In this document: piece by piece, positions 53,275 through 61,505 of the stretch
How positions within the stretch are numbered: position 1 is the stretch's first letter
Layout: each line of letters opens with the position of its first letter
Source of the DNA: PALSA-894 sp963828625
GTDB lineage: Bacteria; Pseudomonadota; Alphaproteobacteria; Rhizobiales; Xanthobacteraceae
DNA: 64,000 nt
Direction of reading: 5' to 3'
Assembly: GCA_963828625.1 (NCBI GenBank)
Contig: CAWHEX010000004.1
Location: forward strand, 124,001-188,000
Program-made: the position numbers and the translations under genes
The notes under the pieces: model-generated
Database searches by the model: none
What the model saw: the letters and a program-made list of their open reading frames with translations, nothing else
What the model was told of the DNA's origin: nothing

Positions 53275-53407
53275 GCCGGGGTAGCGCGAAAGAATTGCCT
53301 AAAACGTGGCGGCCGGCTGCCGTCTTGCCCCATTCGGGCGTGAACACTAAACAGCAGCGAGTCGGCGTCCGGCACGGTCGGCGCGCATCGTTTCAAGGGC
53401 TTTGGGA

Positions 53408-53917
53408 ATGAAGAAGAAACTCGCCTCGTGCACCGTTCTCGGCGGCATCGCACTCATCGGCGCAACGGCGCTCGCGGCGGCGCAGGATATTCCGGCCGGC
53501 TGGTCGGTCGACGTCAAGCCGAAGCGCGCGATCATGAGCTACGCGCCGGATGCCGGGGGCCCGCGCTACCTTATCGTCGCCTGCCTGCGCGATTCCGAGG
53601 AGATCGGCATCTATTCGACGGGTATCGCGCTGCCGAGCAACAAGCCGGTCGTGGTCATGGGAATGACCAATGCGGGACGGAAATATTCCGTGCGCGGCGA
53701 CATGGGCATGGACAACCTGACCAACCAGCCGGCGTTCCGCTACGAGACCAACATCGACTCGCGCGCGCTCGGGATTTTCCGCGCCGAGTTCATGCCGATG
53801 CTGAGCGGGAAGGGGCCTCTCACGGTCACCGTCGGCGACAAATCGCAGCAGGTGCCGCTCGCCGGCATCGCCGAGCCCTTGAAGAAATTCAGCGCGGCCT
53901 GTTTCGGGAAATCGTGA
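53408..53917 (+). CDS. Secreted hypothetical protein upstream of smpB
   Basis: The 169-residue protein has a signal peptide (KKLASCTVLGGIALIGATAL then AAAQD) and a beta-rich mature part (IPAGWSVDVKPKRAIMSYAP, RYETNIDSRALGIFRAEFMP). There are cysteines in VACLRD and near the end (AACFGKS) that could form a disulfide. ATG 53408 is chosen; a TTG 2 codons upstream is also in frame. smpB starts 4 nt after its stop, so the two are probably co-transcribed. Family unknown. Confidence 0.75.
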   Translation: MKKKLASCTVLGGIALIGATALAAAQDIPAGWSVDVKPKRAIMSYAPDAGGPRYLIVACLRDSEEIGIYSTGIALPSNKPVVVMGMTNAGRKYSVRGDMGMDNLTNQPAFRYETNIDSRALGIFRAEFMPMLSGKGPLTVTVGDKSQQVPLAGIAEPLKKFSAACFGKS

Positions 53918-53921
53918 GGGC

Positions 53922-54395
53922 ATGGCGGCGAAGGAGGAACGTCGGTTCAAGATCGTCGCCGAAAACCGCAAGGCGCGCTTCAACTACGAAATCGGCGAGA
54001 AGTTCGAGGCCGGCATCGCGCTCACCGGCAGCGAGGTGAAATCGCTGCGCAACGGCAAGGCGACGATCGCGGAATCCTATGCGGATGCGCGACGCGGCGA
54101 GATCTGGCTGATCAACTCCAACATCATCGAATATCTGCAGGCGGGGCGCTTCAATCACACGCCGAAGCGCCCGCGCAAGCTGCTGCTGCACAAGCGGCAG
54201 ATCAGCAAGCTGATCGGCGCGGTCGAGCGCGAGGGCATGACGCTCGTGCCGCTCAAGCTCTATTTCAACGAAAAGGGCCGCGCCAAGATCGAGCTTGCGC
54301 TCGCCAAGGGCAAGAAGCTGCACGACAAGCGCGAGACCGAGAAGAAGCGCGACTGGGCGCGCGAAAAGGGCCGCCTGCTGCGCGCCAAGGGCTGA
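53922..54395 (+). CDS. smpB: SsrA-binding protein
   Basis: The 157-residue protein has KIVAENRKARFNYEIGEKFE at the start, GIALTGSEVKSLRNGKATIA, the KRPRKLLLHKRQISKLIGAV segment with the RNA-binding basic patch, and a basic C-terminal tail (KLHDKRETEKKRDWAREKGR). It binds tmRNA for trans-translation and rescue of stalled ribosomes. The tmRNA gene was not seen in the window. Length and tail are standard. It follows the upstream secreted protein by 4 nt. Confidence 0.97.
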   Translation: MAAKEERRFKIVAENRKARFNYEIGEKFEAGIALTGSEVKSLRNGKATIAESYADARRGEIWLINSNIIEYLQAGRFNHTPKRPRKLLLHKRQISKLIGAVEREGMTLVPLKLYFNEKGRAKIELALAKGKKLHDKRETEKKRDWAREKGRLLRAKG

Positions 54396-54531
54396 CGATC
54401 CCGCATCTCCTCACGAGGACGTGACCGGTCCCGGCCGTGGGCCCGCAAACCGCGCGCGATCCGCCGCGTATCTCGCGACGTGAACGGGGACCCTCACGGT
54501 CTCGAAGCGCTCAATCGAGCAGGAGATATCA

Positions 54532-55314
54532 ATGAATACCCGACTGAAAGCGCTGGCGCTTGCCGGCACGATCCTCGCCGCGCCGATTTTCGCGAATGCG
54601 GCTGCTGCTGCCTCCATCATTGGCCTCGTCGACGGAAAGACGCTGGTCTGGGTCGATCCGGCAACGAAGAAAGTCACCGGCAAGGCCGACATCAAGGGCG
54701 CGGCGAACGTCGTCGGCATCGACGTGCGTCCGGCGGACGGCATGCTCTACGCGGTGACGGCCGATGGCGGCATCTACACGGTCGATGCGAAGACCGGCGC
54801 CGCTACGATGAAGAGTAAGATTTCCGAAGGCCTGAAAGGCGCTATCACAGTCGTCGATTTCAACCCGGTTGCCGACCGTCTGCGTGTAATCACGGCTGAC
54901 GGCGCGAACCTGCGCATCAACGTCGATGACGGCAAGACAATCGTCGACGGTTCGCTGAAGTACAAGGACGGCGATGCGATGGCCGGAAAGACCCCGAACG
55001 TGGTCGCGGGCGCCTACACCAACTCCGCCAACCCGAAGCCGAGCGCGACCGCGCTCTACGATATCGACGCGGCCGGTCATCTGCTCAGCCAAGCCCCGCC
55101 GAACGACGGTGTGCTCAACACGATCGGTATGCTCGGCGTGAAGCTCGACGGCGCGACGGCGTTCAACATCGTCAACAAGGGCGAAGAGAATGCGGCGTGG
55201 CTGGTGAGCGGCGGCGCGCTCTATTCGGTCGACCTGAAGACCGGCAAGGCGACCAGCGCGGGCAAGCTCGAAGGCGTGACCGGCAAGCTCACCGACATCG
55301 CCTGGGTAGACTGA
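54532..55314 (+). CDS. DUF4394-domain secreted protein
   Basis: The 260-residue protein has a signal peptide (ALALAGTILAAPIFANAAAA). It then shows a repeating beta-propeller-like pattern: VVGIDVRPADGMLYAVTADG, GIYTVDAKTGAATMKSKISE, VVDFNPVADRLRVITADGAN, and VSGGALYSVDLKTGKATSAG near the end. DUF4394 proteins are secreted and of unknown function. GGAG precedes the ATG. A very strong hairpin terminator follows 62 bp after the stop. Confidence 0.88.
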   Translation: MNTRLKALALAGTILAAPIFANAAAAASIIGLVDGKTLVWVDPATKKVTGKADIKGAANVVGIDVRPADGMLYAVTADGGIYTVDAKTGAATMKSKISEGLKGAITVVDFNPVADRLRVITADGANLRINVDDGKTIVDGSLKYKDGDAMAGKTPNVVAGAYTNSANPKPSATALYDIDAAGHLLSQAPPNDGVLNTIGMLGVKLDGATAFNIVNKGEENAAWLVSGGALYSVDLKTGKATSAGKLEGVTGKLTDIAWVD

Positions 55315-55376
55315 CCTTCTTATGGTCGGGCCGCCCAGAGGTGTCCCCTGCAAGGTTGGACGGCTCGCATCATAGG

Positions 55377-55413
55377 ACGGCCCGCTGCCGCGAGGCAGCG
55401 GGCCGTTTCTTTT
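55377..55413 (+). terminator. Strong Rho-independent terminator
   Basis: ACGGCCCGCTGCC (55377-55389) pairs perfectly over 13 bp with GGCAGCGGGCCGT (55394-55406) around GCGA, followed by TTCTTTT. It ends the DUF4394 transcript; convergent SOD transcripts would meet the same stem. Confidence 0.93.
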
Positions 55414-55423
55414 GCGGCGGTCG

Positions 55424-56147
55424 TCAGGCCATCGCCTTCTTGAAGTTCTCCGACGCCTTGTCCCAGTTCACCGTATTCCACCAGGCCTTGAGATAGTCGG
55501 GCCGACGGTTCTGGTACTTCAGATAATAGGCGTGCTCCCACACATCGACGCCGATGATCGCCATTCGCGCCCTGCGCGATCGGGGTGTCCTGGTTCGCGG
55601 TGGAGATCAGCTCCATCTTCTTGTCCTTGTTGACGACGAGCCACGCCCAGCCGGAGCCGAAGCGCGCGCCGCCCGCGGCGTTGAGCTTCTCCTTGAACTC
55701 GCCGACATCCTTCCACGAGCCCTCGATCGCGGACTTGAGTTCGCTGCTCGGCTCCTTCGCGCCGCCCGGCTTCATCAGGTCCCAGAAGAAGGTGTGGTTC
55801 CAGTGGCCGCCGAGATTGTTCTTCACCGACTGCTGCAGTTGCACCGGGATGTAGGCCGGGTCGGCGAGCGTCTTTTCGATCGGCGTCGTCGCGAGCGCGG
55901 GCACCTGCTTGGCGAACTCGTTACACATATTGACGTAAGCGGCATGATGCTTGTCGTGATGGATCATCATGGTCTGGGCGTCGATGTGCGGCTCCAGCGC
56001 CTCGTACGGGTAGCCGAGCGGCGGAAGTTTGAACGGTCCTTCGGCGGCCGGCGCCTGAGCAAACGCCGCGCCCGGCACGACGAGGCGGCCGGTTGCCGCA
56101 AGCGCGGCCGACGCGCCGATGAGTTTGAGGGTTTCGCGTCTGTTCAT
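55424..56147 (-). pseudogene. Tat-exported Fe/Mn superoxide dismutase (one frameshift)
   Basis: The start MNRRETLKLIGASAALAATG is a twin-arginine signal (RRETLKLIG), followed by VPGAAFAQ, so the enzyme should be exported to the periplasm. The mature SOD begins LPPLGYPYEALEPHIDAQTM. Metal ligands are visible as His in MIHHDKHHAAY and GGHWNHTFFWDLMKPGG. One extra base near 55565 moves the frame; the rest is VDVWEHAYYLKYQNRRPDY then LKAWWNTVNWDKASENFKKA (Asp and His of DxWEHAYY are ligands). Restored length is about 240 residues. It should dismutate superoxide outside the cytoplasm. Fe versus Mn cannot be decided by eye. Confidence 0.9.
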
Positions 56148-56333
56148 AACGGGTCATCCTTTGACGAGAGGGGCGGGCCAAGCCGCACGCGCACACGAAT
56201 TGGCGCCGGCCGCGCATATGGCTAGAACGCCCAGTTCCGCAGGACGTTGCATGCCGTGGCGCTGGTCCAGAGCGAAATTGATCCTCTACAGTGGCAAGAT
56301 CACGTAACACATTGAATTTACTGGGAGGTGGCG

Positions 56334-56906
56334 ATGGCCGAAGTACTGCACAATCCACTGGTCCTACCCGACGACCTGCCCCCGCCACCGAACGATGGGG
56401 CCGCCGAGCACCTGGCCGGGATGAGGCTCCCGGACTTGGCGCTTGCGGCGACCGACGGTTCGCAGGTCAACCTTGCGGGGCTGAAGGGGCGGACGGTTGT
56501 CTACGTCTACCCGCGCACCGGGCGGCCGGGGCAGGCGCTTCCGACTGGCTGGGACGGCATTCCGGGCGCGCGCGGCTGCACGCCGCAGTCGTGCGGCTTC
56601 CGCGATCATTTCGCCGATCTGAAGCGGCTTGGCGTCGCGCAATTGTTCGGCTTGTCCACGCAGGACATCGACTATCAGCGCGAGGCGGTCGAGCGGCTGC
56701 ATCTGCCGTTCGCGATCCTCTCCGATGCCGATTTGAAGTTGACGCGCGCGCTCAAGCTGCCGACGTTCGAGGTCGCCGGCATGACGCTGCTCAAGCGCAT
56801 GGCGTGGGTGATCGACGACGGCGTCATCACAAAAGTGTTCTACCCGGTGTTTCCGCCGGACAAGAGCGCCGAGGAAGTTGTCGCCTGGATTCAGGCGTCG
56901 AGGTAA
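56334..56906 (+). CDS. Peroxiredoxin (BCP/PrxQ-like)
   Basis: The 190-residue thioredoxin-fold protein has the thiol motif GCTPQSCGFRDHFADL (CTPxxC), preceded by YVYPRTGRPGQALPTGWDGI, and the later PFAILSDADLKLTRALKLPT. This pattern belongs to the BCP/PrxQ branch of peroxiredoxins, which reduce organic hydroperoxides. ATG 56334 is chosen because GGGAGG stands about 6 nt upstream; a GTG 2 codons earlier is possible. Its last 16 bp overlap the 3' end of the UDG gene on the other strand. Confidence 0.9.
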   Translation: MAEVLHNPLVLPDDLPPPPNDGAAEHLAGMRLPDLALAATDGSQVNLAGLKGRTVVYVYPRTGRPGQALPTGWDGIPGARGCTPQSCGFRDHFADLKRLGVAQLFGLSTQDIDYQREAVERLHLPFAILSDADLKLTRALKLPTFEVAGMTLLKRMAWVIDDGVITKVFYPVFPPDKSAEEVVAWIQASR

Positions 56907-57577
56907 GCGCGCACGTCCCTGAACACCTTGCGAAACATGTCGGTCGTGAGCACGCCGGTGTTCGTGTTGTAGCGCGAGCAGTGATAGCTATCGAACAGCG
57001 CGAGATTGCCGACACTGTGCCGCGCGCCGTGCCCGAACGGGGCGGCTGAAAGCTTCTGCCCGAGCGCGCGCAGCGTCGACTCGTGCGAGATGCGCCCCAG
57101 CATCACGATGGCGCGCAGCTTCGGCATCGCGGGAATGCGATGCGCGAGAAAAGCATCGCGGCAGGTGTTGATCTCGGCCGGCGTCGGCTTGTTCTCGGGC
57201 GGAACGCAATGCACCGCATTCGTGATGCGCGCATCGATCAGAGTGAGCCCGTCGTCCGGCCGCGCGTCGAATGTGCCGCGTGAGAAGCCGAATTCATGAA
57301 GTGTTGAATAGAGCAGGTCGCCTGCGTAGTCGCCGGTAAATGGCCTTCCCGTGCGGTTCGCACCGCGCAGGCCGGGCGCGAGACCGACGATCAGCAGCCG
57401 TGCGTCGAGCGGGCCGAACGAGTGCACCGGCGCGTTGAACCAGTCCGGCTCCTTCGCGCGCCATTGTTCACGAAACGCAACAAGGCGCGGACAGCGCGGG
57501 CAGTCGCGCGGCGGCTCGGCTTCCGCCGCTGCGGCGACCGTCGGCTTGGCCGGCTTACTCTTCTTCGTCGAATTCAT
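56891..57577 (-). CDS. udgB: Family-5 uracil-DNA glycosylase (UDGb, 4Fe-4S type)
   Basis: The 228-residue protein has the family-5 motif GLAPGLRGANRTGRPFTGDY in place of the usual GQDPYH. It has four cysteines spaced as a 4Fe-4S site: CPRC at the start, NAVHC in the middle and YHCSRYNT near the end. DARITNAVHCVPPENKPTP is the second motif. Such enzymes remove uracil and hypoxanthine from DNA. Start ATG 57577 (MNSTKKSKPAK) follows a long upstream open stretch without similarity. Its start overlaps the NYN stop by 23 nt, so the pair is translationally linked. Confidence 0.88.
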   Translation of the reverse strand: MNSTKKSKPAKPTVAAAAEAEPPRDCPRCPRLVAFREQWRAKEPDWFNAPVHSFGPLDARLLIVGLAPGLRGANRTGRPFTGDYAGDLLYSTLHEFGFSRGTFDARPDDGLTLIDARITNAVHCVPPENKPTPAEINTCRDAFLAHRIPAMPKLRAIVMLGRISHESTLRALGQKLSAAPFGHGARHSVGNLALFDSYHCSRYNTNTGVLTTDMFRKVFRDVRAYLDA

Positions 57578-58232
57578 CCGCCGCGCCGGCGCGCTGCGGC
57601 GCGACGGGGCGCTGCAGGAACTGCGGATGCTGGCTGCGCTCGCCGCTGCCACCGCCGCCACGCTCGGCACCGCGATCATCGCGCGGAGGACGCGGGGCGC
57701 GCTCGCCGGGATCGCGGCCGATCTTGCTCTGGAGCTCGACGATGTCGAGGAAGATGTCGGCCTGACGGCGCAGTTCGTCGGCGACCATCGGCGGCTGCGT
57801 CGAGATGGTGGAGACGACGGTCACGCGCACGCCGCGCCGCTGCACCGCCTCGACCAGCGAGCGGAAATCGCCGTCGCCGGAGAACAGCACCATGTGGTCG
57901 ATGTGCGGCGCGATATCCATCGCGTTGACCGCAAGCTCGATGTCCATGTTGCCTTTGACCTTGCGGCGGCCGGACTGGTCGACGAACTCCTTCGTCGCCT
58001 TGGTGACGACGGTGTAGCCGTTGTAGTCGAGCCAATCGATGAGGGGGCGGATCGAGGAATACTCCTGATCCTCGATCACGGCGGTATAATAAAACGCCCG
58101 CAGCAGGTAGCCGCGCGACTGGAACTCGCGCAGCAGCCGCTTGTAGTCGATGTCGAAACCAAGGGTCTTGGCGGTCGCGTAGAGGTTGGCGCCGTCGATG
58201 AACAGCGCGATTTTTTCGGCAGGTACGGCCAT
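57555..58232 (-). CDS. NYN-domain (LabA/DUF88) protein
   Basis: The 225-residue protein starts MAVPAEKIALFIDGANLYAT with the PIN-like acidic motif (FIDGANLY). It continues with SGRRKVKGNMDIELAVNAMD and VLFSGDGDFRSLVEAVQRRG, which carry the remaining conserved Asp residues, as in LabA/NYN domains. NYN domains are predicted metal-dependent ribonucleases. The C-terminal part is Arg/Gly/Asp-rich and disordered (RPPRDDRGAERGGGG then EFDEEE). It is the first gene of a two-gene unit with the UDG, divergent from rpoZ. Confidence 0.9.
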   Translation of the reverse strand: MAVPAEKIALFIDGANLYATAKTLGFDIDYKRLLREFQSRGYLLRAFYYTAVIEDQEYSSIRPLIDWLDYNGYTVVTKATKEFVDQSGRRKVKGNMDIELAVNAMDIAPHIDHMVLFSGDGDFRSLVEAVQRRGVRVTVVSTISTQPPMVADELRRQADIFLDIVELQSKIGRDPGERAPRPPRDDRGAERGGGGSGERSQHPQFLQRPVAPQRAGAADEFDEEE

Positions 58233-58536
58233 GGCTCTCTCAAATCAAATGCAATGCGATCCGCGGAAAACGACGTTGCGCGCGCCGGAGGCCGCCGATC
58301 CTCGTTTCTCGGAAATGTCCGGCTTCACCAAACAGTGCCGCCAGTTCGGGCCGGGCCGGATCTCACAATCCAATAGCGCAATGACTTTGAGCAACCCGGC
58401 TCCGACTCTTAACGAAACTGCCTAACAGAGCCGTGTTTGGCCGCCAAGTGCGAAAACTTGGGCCTTGCGCTTTTTACGTGAGCGGAATACCTAAACGCCA
58501 ACATTCGCACACAATTTCGATAGGAGCGGCGCGCCG
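58233..58536. other. Divergent intergenic region between the NYN gene and rpoZ
   Basis: 304 bp without a supported gene. It contains the candidate rpoZ promoter at 58465-58493 and AATTTCGATAGGAG ahead of the rpoZ ATG. Confidence 0.4.
58465..58493 (+). promoter_or_regulatory. Candidate sigma-70-type promoter of rpoZ
   Basis: TTGCGC (58465-58470) and TACCTA (58488-58493) are separated by 17 bp, about 44 bp upstream of the rpoZ ATG at 58537. Motif match only. Confidence 0.35.
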
Positions 58537-58950
58537 ATGGCCCGTGTCACCGTGGAAGATTGCATCGATAAGGTGGAAAATCGTTTCGACCTCGTGCTGC
58601 TGGCCGCCCATCGCGGCCGCATGCTGTCGTCGGGTTCGCAGCTCACGATCGACCGCGACAACGACAAGAACCCGGTCGTGGCGCTGCGCGAGATCGCAGA
58701 CGAGACCATCTCGCCCGGCGATCTGAAGGAAGACCTGATCCACACGCTGCAGAAGTACGTCGAGGTCGACGAGCCGGAGCCCGACTCCGTGCCGCTGATC
58801 GGTGCTCCCGGCGCGAGCGTGGACTCCGACGATACCGAGGTGACGGTCGACCGCATGACCGAGGAAGAACTGCTCAAGGGCCTCGAAGGCCTGGCGCCGC
58901 CGGAAGAGAAGCCGGAGCCCGAGATCGAGGGCGGCGACGAAGACCTCTGA
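58537..58950 (+). CDS. rpoZ: DNA-directed RNA polymerase omega subunit
   Basis: The 137-residue protein begins MARVTVEDCIDKVENRFDLV then LLAAHRGRMLSSGSQLTIDR, the conserved omega core, with NPVVALREIADETISPGDLK. An acidic C-terminal extension (DSDDTEVTVDR, EEKPEPEIEGGDEDL) is normal for alphaproteobacteria. Omega helps fold the beta' subunit and is a target for ppGpp in many bacteria; the ppGpp synthetase Rsh is encoded immediately downstream. TAGGAG precedes the ATG. Confidence 0.96.
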   Translation: MARVTVEDCIDKVENRFDLVLLAAHRGRMLSSGSQLTIDRDNDKNPVVALREIADETISPGDLKEDLIHTLQKYVEVDEPEPDSVPLIGAPGASVDSDDTEVTVDRMTEEELLKGLEGLAPPEEKPEPEIEGGDEDL

Positions 58951-58972
58951 GCCTGACGGATTTTGGCGCGAC

Positions 58973-59004
58973 ACGGCCCGACATCGTCCGGGCCGTTCGT
59001 TTTT
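58973..59004 (+). terminator. Rho-independent terminator after rpoZ
   Basis: ACGGCCCG (58973-58980) pairs with CGGGCCGT (58989-58996) around an 8-nt loop, followed by TCGTTTTT. It lies 22 bp after the rpoZ stop, so rsh probably has its own promoter or depends on read-through. Confidence 0.85.
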
Positions 59005-59103
59005 CGGCAACCCTCACGCAAACGCGTTGCCGAAATCGCAAATTCCCGTGGTATTCTGCTGGGTAAGCCGCGCGCGATCCGCCGCCGCGGTGCAAGGAAG
59101 CGT

Positions 59104-61434
59104 ATGCCCGGCAGCCAGACCGACAAGCTGGAGCGCATGCAGAACCAGCGCCCCTCGCAGCGCACGGTCGAACCTGCGCCGCCGATCGCGCCGGACGTCG
59201 CCGAGCCGGTAAAGAAGCGCAAGCCGCGCATGATGCGGCAGTACGACCTGACCGACCGGGTCAAGACCTACAATCCGAACACCAACGAAGACCTGCTCAA
59301 CCGCGCCTACGTCTACGCCATGAAGGCGCACGGCTCGCAGAAGCGTGCCTCGGGCGACCCGTATTTTTCCCATCCGCTCGAGGTCGCCGCGATCCTGACC
59401 GACCTCAAGCTCGACGATGCCACCATCGTGGCGGCGCTGCTGCACGACACGATCGAAGATACCGAGGCGACGAAGGCCGAGATCGACGAGACGTTCGGGC
59501 CCGAGATCGGCGCGCTGGTCGATGGCCTTACCAAGCTGAAGAAGCTCGACCTCGTCACACGCGAGGCGAAGCAGGCCGAGAACCTGCGCAAGCTGCTGCT
59601 CGCGATCGCCGCCGACGTGCGCGTGCTGCTGATCAAGCTCGCCGACCGGCTGCACAACATGCGCACGATCGACTTCATGCCGCCGGAAGCGCGCCGCCGC
59701 ACGGCGGAGGAAACGGTCGATATCTATGCGCCGCTCGCCGGCCGCATGGGCATGCACGAGATGCGCGAGGAACTGGAGAACCTGGCTTTCCAGGAGCTCA
59801 ATCCGGACGCTTATCGCGTGATCAGCGAGCGGCTCGCGGCGCTTGCGGCGCGCAGCAAGACGGTCGTGATCGATATCGAGCGTCAGCTTACCAAGAAATT
59901 TGCCGACAGCGGCATCGTGGCCGGCGTCAAGGGGCGGCACAAGCGGCCGTATTCGACGTGGCGCAAGATGGAGCGCAAGTCGATCGGCTTCGAGCAACTC
60001 TCCGACCTCGTCGGCTACCGCGTTGTCGTCGGCTCGCTGGAGGAATGCTACCGCGCGCTCGGCATCGTGCACACGACGTGGCCGATGGTGCCTGCGCGTT
60101 TCAAGGACTACATCTCGACGCCGAAACAGAACGACTACCGGTCGATTCACACGACGATCATCGGGCCGGGCAACGAGCGCGTCGAACTGCAGATCCGCAC
60201 GCGCGTGATGAACGAGGTTGCCGAATACGGCATCGCGGCGCACGCGCTCTACAAGGACGGACACGGCTCTCCGACCGAAATGCTCTCGCGCGAAAGCAAC
60301 GCCTATGCGTGGCTGCGCCACACCATCGAGTTGCTGTCCGAGGGCGTGAACTCGGAGGAATTTCTCGAACACACCAAGCTCGAACTTTTCCACGATCAGG
60401 TGTTCTGCTTCACGCCCAAAGGCAGACTGATCGCGCTGCCGCGCAAGGCGACCGCAATCGATTTCGCCTATGCGGTGCACACCGACGTCGGCAACCGCGC
60501 GGTCGGCGTGAAGATCAACGGCAAGATCGCGCCGCTCGTCTCCGATCTGGCGAACGGCGACGAGGTCGAGATCATCACGTCGAAAGCGCAGGAGAAGCCG
60601 CCGGCCGCATGGGAGTCCGTGGTCGTCACCGGCAAGGCGCGCGCCGCGATCCGTCGCGCTACGCGCGTCGCGGTACGCGAGCAATATGTCGGGCTCGGCC
60701 GGCGCATCGTCGAGCGGCTGTTCCAGCGGGCCAAGAAGGACTACTCGGACGAAAAATTGCAGGGCGCGCTGCCGCGGCTTGCGCGCACCTCGATCGAGGA
60801 AGTGATGGCGGCGGTCGGGCGCAGCGAGATGAGGGCATCCGATGTCGCGCGCGCGATGTACCCGGACTACAAAGAAGAGCGCGTTGCGCGCGCGCCTGCG
60901 CCGAAAGCCGAAAGCGGCTGGTTCGGCCTGAGCAAAGTGAAGTCGCTGATCTTCAAGGTGCCGGAAGGCAAGGAAAGCGACGGCGGGATCCCGATCCGTG
61001 GCGTTTCGGGCGATCTGCCGGTGAGCTTCGCGGCGGACGGCGGCGCGGTGCCGGGCGACCGCATCGTCGGGATCATGACGCCGGGCGAGGGGATCACGAT
61101 CTACCCGATCCAGTCGCCGGCGCTGAAACAGTTCGAGGACACGCCCGAGCGCTGGCTCGATGTGCGGTGGGACGTCGAGGAGCAAAGCCCGCAGCGTTTC
61201 CCGGCGCGGCTGAAGGTACACTCGGTCAACGAGCCGGGCACGCTCGCGCAGGTCGCGCAGGTGATCGCCGAGCACGACGGCAACATCGACAATGTCCGCA
61301 TGCAGCGCGGCTCGCCCGACTTCACCGAACTGCTGATCGATCTGGAGGTCTACGACCTCAAGCACCTGAACGCGATCATCGCGCAGCTCAAGGCCAAGGA
61401 TGTGGTCGCGAAGGTCGAGCGGGTGAACGCTTGA
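59104..61434 (+). CDS. rsh: Bifunctional (p)ppGpp synthetase/hydrolase (Rsh)
   Basis: The 776-residue protein has the HD hydrolase domain (SQKRASGDPYFSHPLEVAAI, ALLHDTIEDTEATKAEIDET, LADRLHNMRTID), the synthetase domain with the G-loop (KGRHKRPYSTWRKMERKSIG) and VPARFKDYISTPKQNDYRSI, then TGS (CFTPKGRLIALPRKATAIDF) and a C-terminal ACT domain (ARLKVHSVNEPGTLAQVAQV). The RFKD motif indicates the bifunctional rather than synthetase-only (EFDD) type. It sets (p)ppGpp levels in the stringent response. ATG 59104 has AAGGAAG upstream. It is intact despite its length. Confidence 0.96.
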   Translation: MPGSQTDKLERMQNQRPSQRTVEPAPPIAPDVAEPVKKRKPRMMRQYDLTDRVKTYNPNTNEDLLNRAYVYAMKAHGSQKRASGDPYFSHPLEVAAILTDLKLDDATIVAALLHDTIEDTEATKAEIDETFGPEIGALVDGLTKLKKLDLVTREAKQAENLRKLLLAIAADVRVLLIKLADRLHNMRTIDFMPPEARRRTAEETVDIYAPLAGRMGMHEMREELENLAFQELNPDAYRVISERLAALAARSKTVVIDIERQLTKKFADSGIVAGVKGRHKRPYSTWRKMERKSIGFEQLSDLVGYRVVVGSLEECYRALGIVHTTWPMVPARFKDYISTPKQNDYRSIHTTIIGPGNERVELQIRTRVMNEVAEYGIAAHALYKDGHGSPTEMLSRESNAYAWLRHTIELLSEGVNSEEFLEHTKLELFHDQVFCFTPKGRLIALPRKATAIDFAYAVHTDVGNRAVGVKINGKIAPLVSDLANGDEVEIITSKAQEKPPAAWESVVVTGKARAAIRRATRVAVREQYVGLGRRIVERLFQRAKKDYSDEKLQGALPRLARTSIEEVMAAVGRSEMRASDVARAMYPDYKEERVARAPAPKAESGWFGLSKVKSLIFKVPEGKESDGGIPIRGVSGDLPVSFAADGGAVPGDRIVGIMTPGEGITIYPIQSPALKQFEDTPERWLDVRWDVEEQSPQRFPARLKVHSVNEPGTLAQVAQVIAEHDGNIDNVRMQRGSPDFTELLIDLEVYDLKHLNAIIAQLKAKDVVAKVERVNA

Positions 61435-61505
61435 GCCGCCGTGCGGCTATGTCATCAGGACAATGAATTTGACGTCCCGGCCGCGATCCGTGTTTGAGTC
61501 ATAGT

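Noticed and set aside
59014..61365. 783-codon open frame opposite rsh
   Set aside because: It is exactly antisense to the intact rsh gene, with a His/Arg/Asp-rich composition and no recognisable domain. Long antisense frames are common at this GC content.
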